DNA from: Pyrenophora tritici-repentis
Taxonomy: Eukaryota; Ascomycota; Dothideomycetes; Pleosporales; Pleosporaceae
Assembly (NCBI RefSeq): GCF_003171515.1
Contig: NW_027094002.1
Location: 1 to 26,160, forward strand
Direction of reading: 5' to 3'
DNA: 26,160 nt
A model generated the notes under the pieces. It was not told the DNA's origin. It saw only the letters and a program-made list of their open reading frames with translations, and searched no databases. Made by a program: the position numbers and the translations under genes. Every line of letters begins with the position of its first letter. The stretch's first letter is position 1. Below, piece after piece: positions 1 through 7,234 of this stretch.

Positions 1-65
1 CCCCGAAATCGTGCCCGTAGACGGGGCAGCAGCATGGGCGCGAGTGGCGAGCAGATGGCCAAGGC

Positions 66-662
66 GTGGCAGACATCGAGAAGCGGGCGCAGACGACGAT
101 CCAGGAGGGCGAGCGCGACGAGGTGAACCCATGGCTGGAGCGGACGCAGTGGTTGCCGTACCTAGTGGGCATGGAGAGGCCGGATTTGTTAGCGTGCATC
201 GAGGAGCCCGTGGCAGAGCCAGATGCCAGGCAGGAGCAGCAGGCCGAGCCGGTGGAAGCAGCGATTTGGGCAGCCATGGATGGATTGGCGCGGTTCAGCC
301 AGGCATCCATTATTGACCGGATTGGCGTGTTTTATACGGTTGGAGGCAATTCGCACAGAGATGCACCAAACCCGGTTCCAGCCGTTACAGCCGTATATGG
401 ACAAGAACGCCATTGTCAAGCACACACGACCGTGGCAGCAGATGTTAATGTTTTTTTTGCACGCACACAGAAAGAGCACGGGTGGAAGAGCCCCAAGTAT
501 CGGTTTACGCGCCGGCAGCGAGAGGCATGGGAGGTGTTAATCGAACAGGCAAAGCGGAGCATAGAGGGAGACGAAGAAGATGAAGCCGAGGATATGGACG
601 AAGAGAGAAGAGCTGGACGAGGAGATGATGGACGACATAGACGAGGCGATAGAGGTAGCTGA
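66..662 (+). CDS. TLH-like helicase copy 1, N-terminal-middle fragment
   Basis: A 198-codon open frame covering the region between the zinc-finger N-terminus and the MITE. It matches the copy 2 protein over most of its length, but between the extra T at 330-333 and the extra TT at 451-458 it is read in a shifted frame. It returns to the right frame at FFARTQKEHGW and continues through KYRFTRRQREAWEVL into an acidic stretch (EGDEEDEAEDMDEE). It then goes out of frame where the GA run near 606 is two bases shorter than in copy 2. The first codon is not a real start; the true start lies upstream, outside the window. No known domain recognised in this part. Confidence 0.6.
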   Translation: MADIEKRAQTTIQEGERDEVNPWLERTQWLPYLVGMERPDLLACIEEPVAEPDARQEQQAEPVEAAIWAAMDGLARFSQASIIDRIGVFYTVGGNSHRDAPNPVPAVTAVYGQERHCQAHTTVAADVNVFFARTQKEHGWKSPKYRFTRRQREAWEVLIEQAKRSIEGDEEDEAEDMDEERRAGRGDDGRHRRGDRGS

Positions 663-724
663 GGAAGAGCCAGGTCAGGGAGAAGGCCCCGAGCCTAAGA
701 AGTTGTCTAAGATAGAAAGCGTGT

Positions 725-1198
725 TTGGAGTTTTGCATTGCATTACTTAACCACCGCATCACCCGTAGAGAGTATGACAGCCCGCTGGTGTGCGCGTTGG
801 CGGTGCTGGGCGTCAAGGAGGACGGATGGAAGGGGCCGGAGCAGTACCCGCCGATATTATCGGCGGTGATCAAGATCGCTCGGTTTATGGTCGTGCAGAA
901 GGGACTAGAAATGTCAGGGCCCGAGGAGGATAGCGGCGATGAGACAGACGACGACTTAGATGACAGCGCGTACGAGAGCGGGCCAAGCCAGCGACGGCGT
1001 CCCAAGGGGTGTTTGCAGTTAGTGCAGAAGATGATGGACCGGTTCATGGTGCGCGGCAGCCATAGCCCCATGCAGTGGATGTTGGATTTGCGGACGTATG
1101 GATTGAAGATCCATTACAACACTACAACCCGCGGGCATGTAGAGTGGACGAACGGCGACGAGCAGACTCCGCAACAATCAATCGGATCGCATGATTGA
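725..1198 (+). CDS. TLH-like helicase copy 1, middle fragment up to the MITE
   Basis: A 157-codon frame containing ALLNHRITRREYDSPLVCALAVLGV, as in many fungal TLH and OrsD-like proteins, then an acidic linker, then RGHVEWTNGDE. The last genuine residues are encoded at 1154-1163. The frame then runs into the MITE, which starts at 1164 and adds TPQQSIGSHD before a stop. The apparent start is just the first ATG in frame after an indel (copy 1 lacks a CA present in copy 2 near 716). The segment joins in phase to the frame after the MITE. Confidence 0.65.
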   Translation: MEFCIALLNHRITRREYDSPLVCALAVLGVKEDGWKGPEQYPPILSAVIKIARFMVVQKGLEMSGPEEDSGDETDDDLDDSAYESGPSQRRRPKGCLQLVQKMMDRFMVRGSHSPMQWMLDLRTYGLKIHYNTTTRGHVEWTNGDEQTPQQSIGSHD

Positions 1199-1297
1199 TT
1201 CCTATCTAGTTAAAGGCTGCCTAATAAAGTAACTCTTTAACCTATATAGGAATCAATCATGTCGATCGATTGATTGTTGCGGAGTCTGGCGACGAGC
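1154..1297 (+). mobile_element. Palindromic MITE (copy 1) with 10-bp target duplication
   Basis: The element is 1164-1287 (124 bp). Its ends, AGACTCCGCAACAATCAATC and the exact reverse complement, form a perfect 20-bp terminal inverted repeat, and the arms stay nearly complementary for over 50 bp around a short loop, giving a long hairpin. It is flanked on both sides by GGCGACGAGC (1154-1163 and 1288-1297), a 10-bp direct repeat typical of target-site duplication by Mutator-like (MULE) transposases. It has no coding capacity. Taking out the element and one duplication joins NGDE to LLYKEL in frame in the host helicase gene. Confidence 0.85.
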
Positions 1298-3816
1298 TGC
1301 TGTACAAAGAGCTGCATTTTAGCATGGCGCAGTTCCGCGGCATGGTACATGGGCTGGCTAGCGAGAGCCGGCGATTATTAACAGAGGAGTTAATGTTTAG
1401 CAGCAAGGCAGCGCCGGTGCCGGCAGTGCCATGGGAGAGCATACGTGACAACCCAACCGACGAGCGGCCAGGATGGAACTTTTTGAAGGATCATCGCACA
1501 AACATGCCCGTCAACGGCGAGAGGTGGTTATTTGAGCGGGTAGGCGAGAGCGCCAGCATCCGGAGTCGGTTCATGAAGCCCGGGACGCAGTCAGGGGTAG
1601 ACCGACAGGCAATAGAGCGATACATGGACCGGGTGGTAGAATTTCGCGAGAAGCTGGCGGTGTTAATGCATATAACGGGTGGGCAGCCAGCGCGAGGGCC
1701 AGAGCTACTGAGCGTACGGCATAGCAACACAGTGCAAGGGGGGCATCGCAATATATTCATCGAGGACGGCATGGTGGTGTTTGTGACACGGTACCACAAG
1801 GGATACAAAGTCAGCGGCGACGTCAAGATTATCCATCGATATTTGCCGCGCGAGGTGGGCGAGCTGGTAGTGTGGTATATGTGGCTGGTGTTGCCGTTCC
1901 AGCAGCGGCTCGAGGCGTTGGTGTGGGAGAAGGAGGCAGTTTCGTCGCATATGTGGCCAGCAGACCCCAGCGGCCGCAAGTGGACGACCGATCGGCTGCG
2001 GGAGGCGTTGAAGCGCGAGAGCCGGATCGCGATGGGCCAGGAGTGGACGTTTGCCGGGTACCGGGAGATGGCGATTGGCATCAGCCGGCGGTTTTTGCGT
2101 GGATCGACAGCGTTCCAGGCAGATGAGGGCGAGGAGAATAAGGAGTGGGCTGAGGAGCAGGCAGGAGATTCGATTGCCGACGAGCAGGCGGGCCATACGT
2201 CGCACGTGGCGGGACTGGTATACGCGCGAGGGATCATGGAGCAGTCAGGGGCCGTGGCGGATAGGCGGCAGCAGTTCCGGGCATCGAGCACGGATTGGCA
2301 TAGATTTTTGGGCTTCCAGGCAGGCTTGGACGACCAGAGAAGAAGCAGCAAGCGGAAGAGAGCGCCGTTTGAGAGCGAGGCAGACGAGGCAAGGGTGGAT
2401 CGGTGGCAGCGGCTGAGGAAGATGGACGCGAGAGCGCAGCTGAAGCGCATGATGGGCGAGGAGGCCAAGTTCCGGGGGGTGCAGGAGGCAGCGATCAAAG
2501 CCATCACAGCAGGCGAGAGTCCCGTAGTAGCGGTGATGCCGACGGGGGCAGGCAAGAGCTTGTTGTTCATGTTGCCGGCGTGGGCAGAGCAGGGCGGCAC
2601 GACGGTGGTGGTAGTGCCGTTGATCGCGTTGCGTGGCGACATGGCACAGCGGTGCAAGAAGCTAGGGATATCGTGCGTAGAGTGGCAGAGTCGGCGTCCG
2701 CCAGACGCAGCAGCGGTGGTGTTAGTGACGCCCGAGTCGGCAGTTGGAGAGGAATTTGCAACGTTTTTAAACCGGCTACGAGCGACGCGGCAGCTAGATC
2801 GGATTATTATCGACGAGTGCCATATCGTGTTAAACCGGCAGTACACGTTCCGCAAGCAGATGCAGCAGCTAGGTAAGCTAGTGGCTGTAGAGACGCAGAT
2901 GGTCATGTTAACAGCAACGTTGCCACCCAGCGAGGAGGACGAGTTATTCCGGCGAATGCATTTTGAGCGTGGGCAGGTAAGAATGTTTAGGGCACCAACA
3001 GCACGGAGCAACATAGCGTACCGGGTGGTAAGGGTAGAGAAGGAGAGGAAGAGACAGGAGGTAGAGGCAACGGTGTTGGCGATGGTACAGCAGAAGGTCC
3101 GAAAGTATAAGAGCGGCAAGATTGTAGTGTACGGCAACTCAGTGCCAAAGGTCAAGGGGTTAGCCGAGAAGCTCAAGTGCCATGCGTATCATCACCACGC
3201 GGTTGGCAAGGCAAGCATGTTGGAGGAGTTCATGGGCGGCAAGCAGCGGGTGATTGTGGCAACCAGCGCGTTGGGCATGGGAGTGGACGTGCCCGATATC
3301 CGGTGCATTGTCCACATGGATTGGCCGTTTAGCGTGTTGGATTACGCGCAGGAGAGCGGGCGAGCCGGGCGAGACGGGGAGCGGAGCGAGGCCATCATGA
3401 TGGTGCAGGACGGCGAGCAGCGAGCGGCGGATGACAAGCAGGGGGAGGCGGAGCAGCGGTTGGTGCGAGCATACGTCGAAGGCATAGACGAGGCGGCGAC
3501 ATGTAGACGGGTAATGTTGGACGGGTATTTAGACAGGCGCGAGGCCGAGCGAGCTCGGTGCGAGGAGGGAGAGGAGAGGTGTGACGTATGCATGAGAGCC
3601 GACGGGAGGAGATGGAGGAGGAGGAGATGGAGAGGAGGAGATGGAGGAGGAGATGGAGGAGGAGATGGAGGAGGAGATGGAAGAGATGGAGGAGGTGGAG
3701 GAGGTGGAGGAGGTGGAGGAGATGGAGGTGGTGGAGGTGGCCGAGGGCGGCAGCAGCAACGAAGAAGAGGCGGAGACATTGGAGAGGGAGCAAGAAGAGG
3801 CGCGGCAGGCGTTTAA
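1270..3816 (+). CDS. TLH-like protein copy 1: tyrosine-recombinase-like domain plus RecQ helicase core
   Basis: The longest frame here, 848 codons; its first six codons lie inside the MITE, so the genuine protein starts at about 1288. Residues 135-320 resemble a tyrosine recombinase: ARGPEL with Arg142, YHKGY with Lys177, AGYRE with Arg265, and AGHTSHVAGLVYAR with His309 and Tyr318. Residues 400-775 are a RecQ core: FRGVQ, Walker A MPTGAGKS (423-430), DECH (515-518), TATLPP, GMGVDVPD, QESGRAGRDG (694-703), then RecQ zinc-binding cysteines (745, 764, 771, 774). The six-G run at 2474-2479 keeps the two domains in one frame; copy 2 has five G and is broken there. After about 3604 the frame is off and reads a spurious Gly/Arg-rich tail through the GGA repeat. 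Confidence 0.9.
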   Translation: MIVAESGDELLYKELHFSMAQFRGMVHGLASESRRLLTEELMFSSKAAPVPAVPWESIRDNPTDERPGWNFLKDHRTNMPVNGERWLFERVGESASIRSRFMKPGTQSGVDRQAIERYMDRVVEFREKLAVLMHITGGQPARGPELLSVRHSNTVQGGHRNIFIEDGMVVFVTRYHKGYKVSGDVKIIHRYLPREVGELVVWYMWLVLPFQQRLEALVWEKEAVSSHMWPADPSGRKWTTDRLREALKRESRIAMGQEWTFAGYREMAIGISRRFLRGSTAFQADEGEENKEWAEEQAGDSIADEQAGHTSHVAGLVYARGIMEQSGAVADRRQQFRASSTDWHRFLGFQAGLDDQRRSSKRKRAPFESEADEARVDRWQRLRKMDARAQLKRMMGEEAKFRGVQEAAIKAITAGESPVVAVMPTGAGKSLLFMLPAWAEQGGTTVVVVPLIALRGDMAQRCKKLGISCVEWQSRRPPDAAAVVLVTPESAVGEEFATFLNRLRATRQLDRIIIDECHIVLNRQYTFRKQMQQLGKLVAVETQMVMLTATLPPSEEDELFRRMHFERGQVRMFRAPTARSNIAYRVVRVEKERKRQEVEATVLAMVQQKVRKYKSGKIVVYGNSVPKVKGLAEKLKCHAYHHHAVGKASMLEEFMGGKQRVIVATSALGMGVDVPDIRCIVHMDWPFSVLDYAQESGRAGRDGERSEAIMMVQDGEQRAADDKQGEAEQRLVRAYVEGIDEAATCRRVMLDGYLDRREAERARCEEGEERCDVCMRADGRRWRRRRWRGGDGGGDGGGDGGGDGRDGGGGGGGGGGGDGGGGGGRGRQQQRRRGGDIGEGARRGAAGV
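3604..3745 (+). repeat. GGA-rich coding minisatellite, copy 1
   Basis: Tandem 12-bp units (GATGGAGGAGGA) pass into 9-bp units (GGTGGAGGA). In the proper frame it encodes an acidic Glu/Met/Val run between the RecQ zinc-binding module and the C-terminal Cys-rich region. The regular GG doublets make G-quadruplex formation on this strand plausible. The stretch differs from copy 2 by one G at its start and by rearranged GA steps near 3630, both of which shift the frame. Confidence 0.85.
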
Positions 3817-4291
3817 TCAGCAGCAACGAGAGCAAGGCGGCCCGCGACAGAGATTGATACAGCAGCGGCAGCAGGAGTTCGCCGACGTCGAGTGGCTGCG
3901 TAGGCAGCTGGCGCAATGGATAAACCGGTGTGGGTTATGCGAGGCGGTAGGGCAAGGATCGAGCGCACACGACGTACGGCAATGTTGGCGACAGGAGAGC
4001 CAGCGGATCAAGGAGTCGATTAAGAGGATGGAAGAGACAATTAAGTTTGAGCGTTATTCGGGCTGTTTTTGGTGTGGAGTGCCGCAGGAGATATGCAATC
4101 GGTGGGAAAGGAATAGTTTTGGGCGATATCAGAGAGTCCAAGACGGGGATTGCCAGTATAGAGGGGTATTAATAGGCGGGTTATTAAGTATAGCATTAGG
4201 GCGGAGCAAGGTAGGAAACCGATCGACGGCGCGGTTAGAGGAGTTCGGGTTAGTAATTCAGGAGCAGGGCCGACGTTGTTTGAGTTTTTAG
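3641..4291 (+). CDS. TLH-like helicase copy 1, acidic repeat and Cys-rich C-terminal fragment
   Basis: A 216-codon frame holding the proper C-terminal part: a Glu/Met/Val repeat (EMEEE units), a Gln/Glu-rich predicted coiled coil (EREQEEARQAFNQQQREQ), and a Cys-rich end with CGLC and a later CFWC, spaced like a zinc-binding module. It goes out of frame at the three-G run 4247-4249, where copy 2 has four G, and so ends early. In copy 2 the same frame reaches ITRLIGE before a TAG. The function of this C-terminus is unknown; DNA or protein binding is only a guess from the cysteines. Confidence 0.7.
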   Translation: MEEEMEEEMEEEMEEMEEVEEVEEVEEMEVVEVAEGGSSNEEEAETLEREQEEARQAFNQQQREQGGPRQRLIQQRQQEFADVEWLRRQLAQWINRCGLCEAVGQGSSAHDVRQCWRQESQRIKESIKRMEETIKFERYSGCFWCGVPQEICNRWERNSFGRYQRVQDGDCQYRGVLIGGLLSIALGRSKVGNRSTARLEEFGLVIQEQGRRCLSF

Positions 4292-4977
4292 GAAAAAAGC
4301 GATTGTTAGAGACGGTTGAGAGCAATAACTTAGCAGGAGAGTTTTGTTGGATTACAAGATTAATAGGCGAGTAGAGGAAATATAGAGAGTTGTAACGTTG
4401 ACGAGGGTAGCTCCAACAGCTCGAGTAGGTCGGATAGTGTAAGCAGCGATAAAGGCAAGAGCAGCAAGATCAGCGAGAGCGTAGGCAGGGTTAGCAGCAA
4501 GAGAGATAGCAGCAACAGTGACGATAGTAGCAGCAGTAAGAGTAGCGACGAAGGCGAGGGCAGCGAGAGCAGTGATCAAGGCGAGAGCAGCGAGAGTAGT
4601 GACGAAGGCGAGGGTAGTAAAGATATTAGAGGTAGCGAAAGCAGCGGCAACAGCGAGAGCAATGAGAGCAACGACAAAGACGAGGGCAGAGAAGGTAACG
4701 AGAGCGGCGAGAGCAGTAAGAGCGCAGGCAGCGTTGGTAGCGAGAGCAATAGCTGCAACAGTGGCGATAGTGGCGATAGCGAGGGCAGCGACGACGGCGA
4801 GGATGGCGAGGATGGCGAGGATGGCGAGGACAGCGAGGGCAACTTGATGGCAGGTAGCGAAAGCAGTAATAGCAGCTTGAGCAGGGAGGAAAAGCGAGGG
4901 TCGTGACGACGGCGAGAGTAGCTCCGATAGCGAGAGCAGCAAGAGCGAGAGCAGCAAGAGCGGCAAGAGCAACGAGA

Positions 4978-5073
4978 GCGAGGCAGGCGAGGCAGGCGAG
5001 AGCAACGAGATGGCAAGTAGCGAGAGCGAGGCAGGCGAGGCAGGCGAGAGCAACGAGATGGCAAGTAGCGAGA
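4978..5073 (+). repeat. Two tandem 48-bp repeats in the SR-like tract (copy 1)
   Basis: Units 4978-5025 and 5026-5073 appear identical. The length is 16 codons, so the repeat keeps the frame; it encodes a Glu/Ala/Gly/Ser unit ending in NEMASSES. The same pair is in copy 2 at 20402-20497. In-frame unit length supports a coding history for the tract. Confidence 0.85.
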
Positions 5074-5746
5074 GCGTAGGGAGCGAGAGAGGCGAGAGAA
5101 ATAAGAGCAGCGACATGATAGGTACCGTTGGCAGCGAGAGCATCGAGAGCCGCGCATATAGCGAGAGTAACGAGAACAGAGCGAGTAGCGAGAGCAGCGA
5201 CGACGGTAAGGACAGCGAGAGCAGGAGCCGCAGCGGCGAAAGGAGTTGTAGAAGCCGTAGCAGCGGTAGGAAGTGAGAAGCAGCGAGAGTAGCGCGAGCA
5301 GTGGGGGGACAGCAGGGACAGCGAGAGCAGTAGGGAAAGCAAGAGCAGGGGCAGAAGTAGTTATAGCGGCCGCAGGCGTAGTAGGAGCGGTGGGGAGTGA
5401 GGAGCAGAAGCGAGGATATCGATAGCAGCGAGAGCAGCGAGGACGGCGGGGATAGTAGGGATAGCGGGATCAGCTGTGAGAGAAGCGAGGATAGCGAGAG
5501 TAGGAAAGCAGGAGCCGCAGGCGCGATAGAAGTAAGAGTAGCAAGAGCAGTAAGAGCAGGATGTGTAGCCGCGAGGATAGAGGCAATTAAGGTAATTAAG
5601 GTGATTGCGATGATTGCGAGGACAGTAAGAGCAACAAGGGCAGCGCAAGAAAGGGGCGAACGGCAAGGGAATTAACTATTAAGTTAATTGTAGCGATTGC
5701 AAGGACAGCGGGAACAGCGAGGATAGTAAGGGCAGTAAGGGTAGAA

Positions 5747-5926
5747 AGGACAGCGGAAGCAGCGAGGACAACGAGGACAGCGAGGATTGTAAGGACAGCG
5801 GAAGCAGCGAGGACAACGAGGACAGCGAGGATTGTAAGGACAGCGGAAGCAGCGAGGACAACGAGGACAGCGAGGATTGTAAGGACAGCGGAAGCAGCGA
5901 GGATAATGAGGACAGCGAGGATAGTA
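5747..5926 (+). repeat. Four tandem 45-bp repeats in the SR-like tract (copy 1)
   Basis: Units start at 5747, 5792, 5837 and 5882; the fourth is slightly diverged. Unit length is 15 codons, encoding a Lys/Asp/Ser/Glu-rich peptide with one Cys (EDNEDSEDCKDSGSS in the open frame). The same array lies in copy 2 at 21171-21350. Confidence 0.9.
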
Positions 5927-7234
5927 AGAACAGCGAGGATAGTAAGGACAGTAAGAGTAGCGAGGATAGCGAAAGTAGGAGAGTAGCAGTAGCAATAGCA
6001 GTAGCCGGAGGTGTATATAAGCTGTAAGAGGTAAGAGGTAGAAGTAAGGATATTATAAGCAGCAAGGATAGCAGGGGCAGAAGCGGCAACAGGTGCAGGG
6101 GTAGTAGGAGTAGTAATAAGAATATTAAGAGCAGTGCAAGTTACAAGGACAAGGGACAAAGTAAGGACAGTAGAGATAGTAAGAGTATCAGGAGCAGCGA
6201 GAACAGAAGCCGTAGGATTGATAGCGAAGATATTAAGAGCAGCAAGGAAAGCGAAAGTAGCGAGGGTAGTAAGAGCAGCGACAAGAGGAGCGGTAGCGGC
6301 CGCCGAAACCGCAGTTACCGCAGGTGGAGGAGGCGTAGGAGGTAAGGGGCAGAAGAGAGCAGTAGAGACAGCGGGAACAGCGGGGAAAGCGAGAGCAGCA
6401 AGAAGGACGGGGATAGTAGAGATAGAGGAAGTGGCGAGAGCAGAAGCAGTAATAGGGAGGATTGCGGAATGCGGAGGAGTAAGAGCGGTAGGAGTAAGAG
6501 TAGCAAGAGCAGGACGTAGAAGTAAGAGCCGTAGGAGCAGGAGCAGTAAGAATAGCAGGAGTAGCAAGGGTAGGAGCTTTAAAGGCGGCAGCAACGAGGG
6601 TGTTACAAGCAGCGAAAATAATAGGAGCAGGGAGAGTGGTCGCAGTAAGGATAGCGATAGAAGCGAGGTTGGCGACAGCAGGGACAGTAGTAGTAGCAAG
6701 AATAGCGAGAGTAGCGAGAGCAATAGCAGTGAGAGCTAGAGCATTAAGAGTAGCAGCAATAAGAGCAGTAACCGTAGGAGTAGGCGCATTAAGAGTAAAA
6801 GCTGCAGGAGTAAGAGCAGTAAGGGCGGAAATAGTAGGAGCGTAATTAGCGAGAGCAGGAGCAGCGAGGACAGCAGGAGCAGCTGGAATGGCGAGAGCAG
6901 CAAGGACGGAGTGGATAGCAAGAATAGGAAGCGTAGGGGCCGCAGTGGCGATATTTGTAGAAGCGGCAGTAAACACAGGTGTAGTAGTAGCCGTAGGAGT
7001 AATAACGAGCATGTTAAAAGCAGCAAGGACGGCAGGAACAGCGGGAGTTGCAATAGTAGAACCCGTAACCGTAATTGAATAGACAGTAAGAGTGATAGTC
7101 GCGATAGAAGGAAAAGTTACAAGAATAGCAGCCGTAGCCGTGGTAGAAGCAAGAGTAATTATAATAGAGGCAAAGATAGTAACAGTAGTAAGAGTAATAA
7201 GCACAGTAAGGGTATAGTAAGAGCAAAAGTTTAA

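Larger units (their letters stand above)
1..4374 (+). pseudogene. Telomere-linked RecQ-type helicase, copy 1 (5' partial, interrupted)
   Basis: Copy 1 of a giant fungal telomere-linked helicase (TLH-like). The 5' end is cut by the window. The reading frame is carried by segments at about 1-45, 66-662, 725-1198, 1288-3606 and 3641-4291. Breaks fall at homopolymers that differ by 1-2 bases from copy 2 (GG at 46, TTTT at 330, eight T at 451, GGG at 3604, GGG at 4247), plus one MITE at 1164-1287. The helicase reading frame, taken with copy 2 as guide, would end at the TAG at 4372-4374. RecQ helicases are ATP-dependent 3'-5' DNA unwinding enzymes of the nucleus; subtelomeric copies in fungi are of uncertain function. 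Whether this copy is truly broken or only looks so through sequencing error cannot be settled here. Confidence 0.8.
4370..7234 (+). pseudogene. SR-like Ser/Asp/Glu/Lys/Arg-rich coding-like tract, copy 1 (frameshifted)
   Basis: This purine-rich stretch looks non-coding, but pyrimidines fall mostly at every third base, so one frame after another is made of AGY, GAR, GAY, AAR, GGN and AGR codons. Successive open segments on the plus strand are about 4370-4906, 4905-5276, 5290-5400, 5397-5505, 5508-5650 (two stops), 5683-6519 (two internal stops) and 6512-7234 (TAG 6737, TGA 7076). They read acidic-serine at first (for example SDEGEGSESSDQGESSESSD) and SR/KD-like later (KSRRSRSSKNSRSSKGRS). Arg-Ser-rich proteins usually act in RNA binding or splicing, but nothing here proves function. 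It starts inside the helicase stop codon, has no ATG of its own near the start, and may be a former C-terminal extension. Confidence 0.5.

Noticed and set aside
1491..3176. A 561-codon minus-strand open frame
   Set aside because: It is antisense to the RecQ helicase, with Ser/Thr/Cys-rich unstructured translation and no domain. It is a shadow of the plus-strand codon bias; the shorter antisense frames of copy 2 (16914-17891, 17657-18598) are the same thing.
3342..3779. Proline-rich minus-strand open frame opposite the GGA repeat
   Set aside because: It is the complement of the GGA repeat and of the helicase C-terminus, without start support.
5747..5926. CRISPR-like array
   Set aside because: The 45-bp units follow one another without spacers, encode a repeated peptide in one frame, and the setting is eukaryotic.
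4370..7234. Repeat-induced point mutation as the cause of the purine bias in the SR-like tract
   Set aside because: RIP would deplete CpA in favour of TpA, but AGCAGC/AGCAAG steps with CpA are abundant here. The bias is better explained by codon composition.
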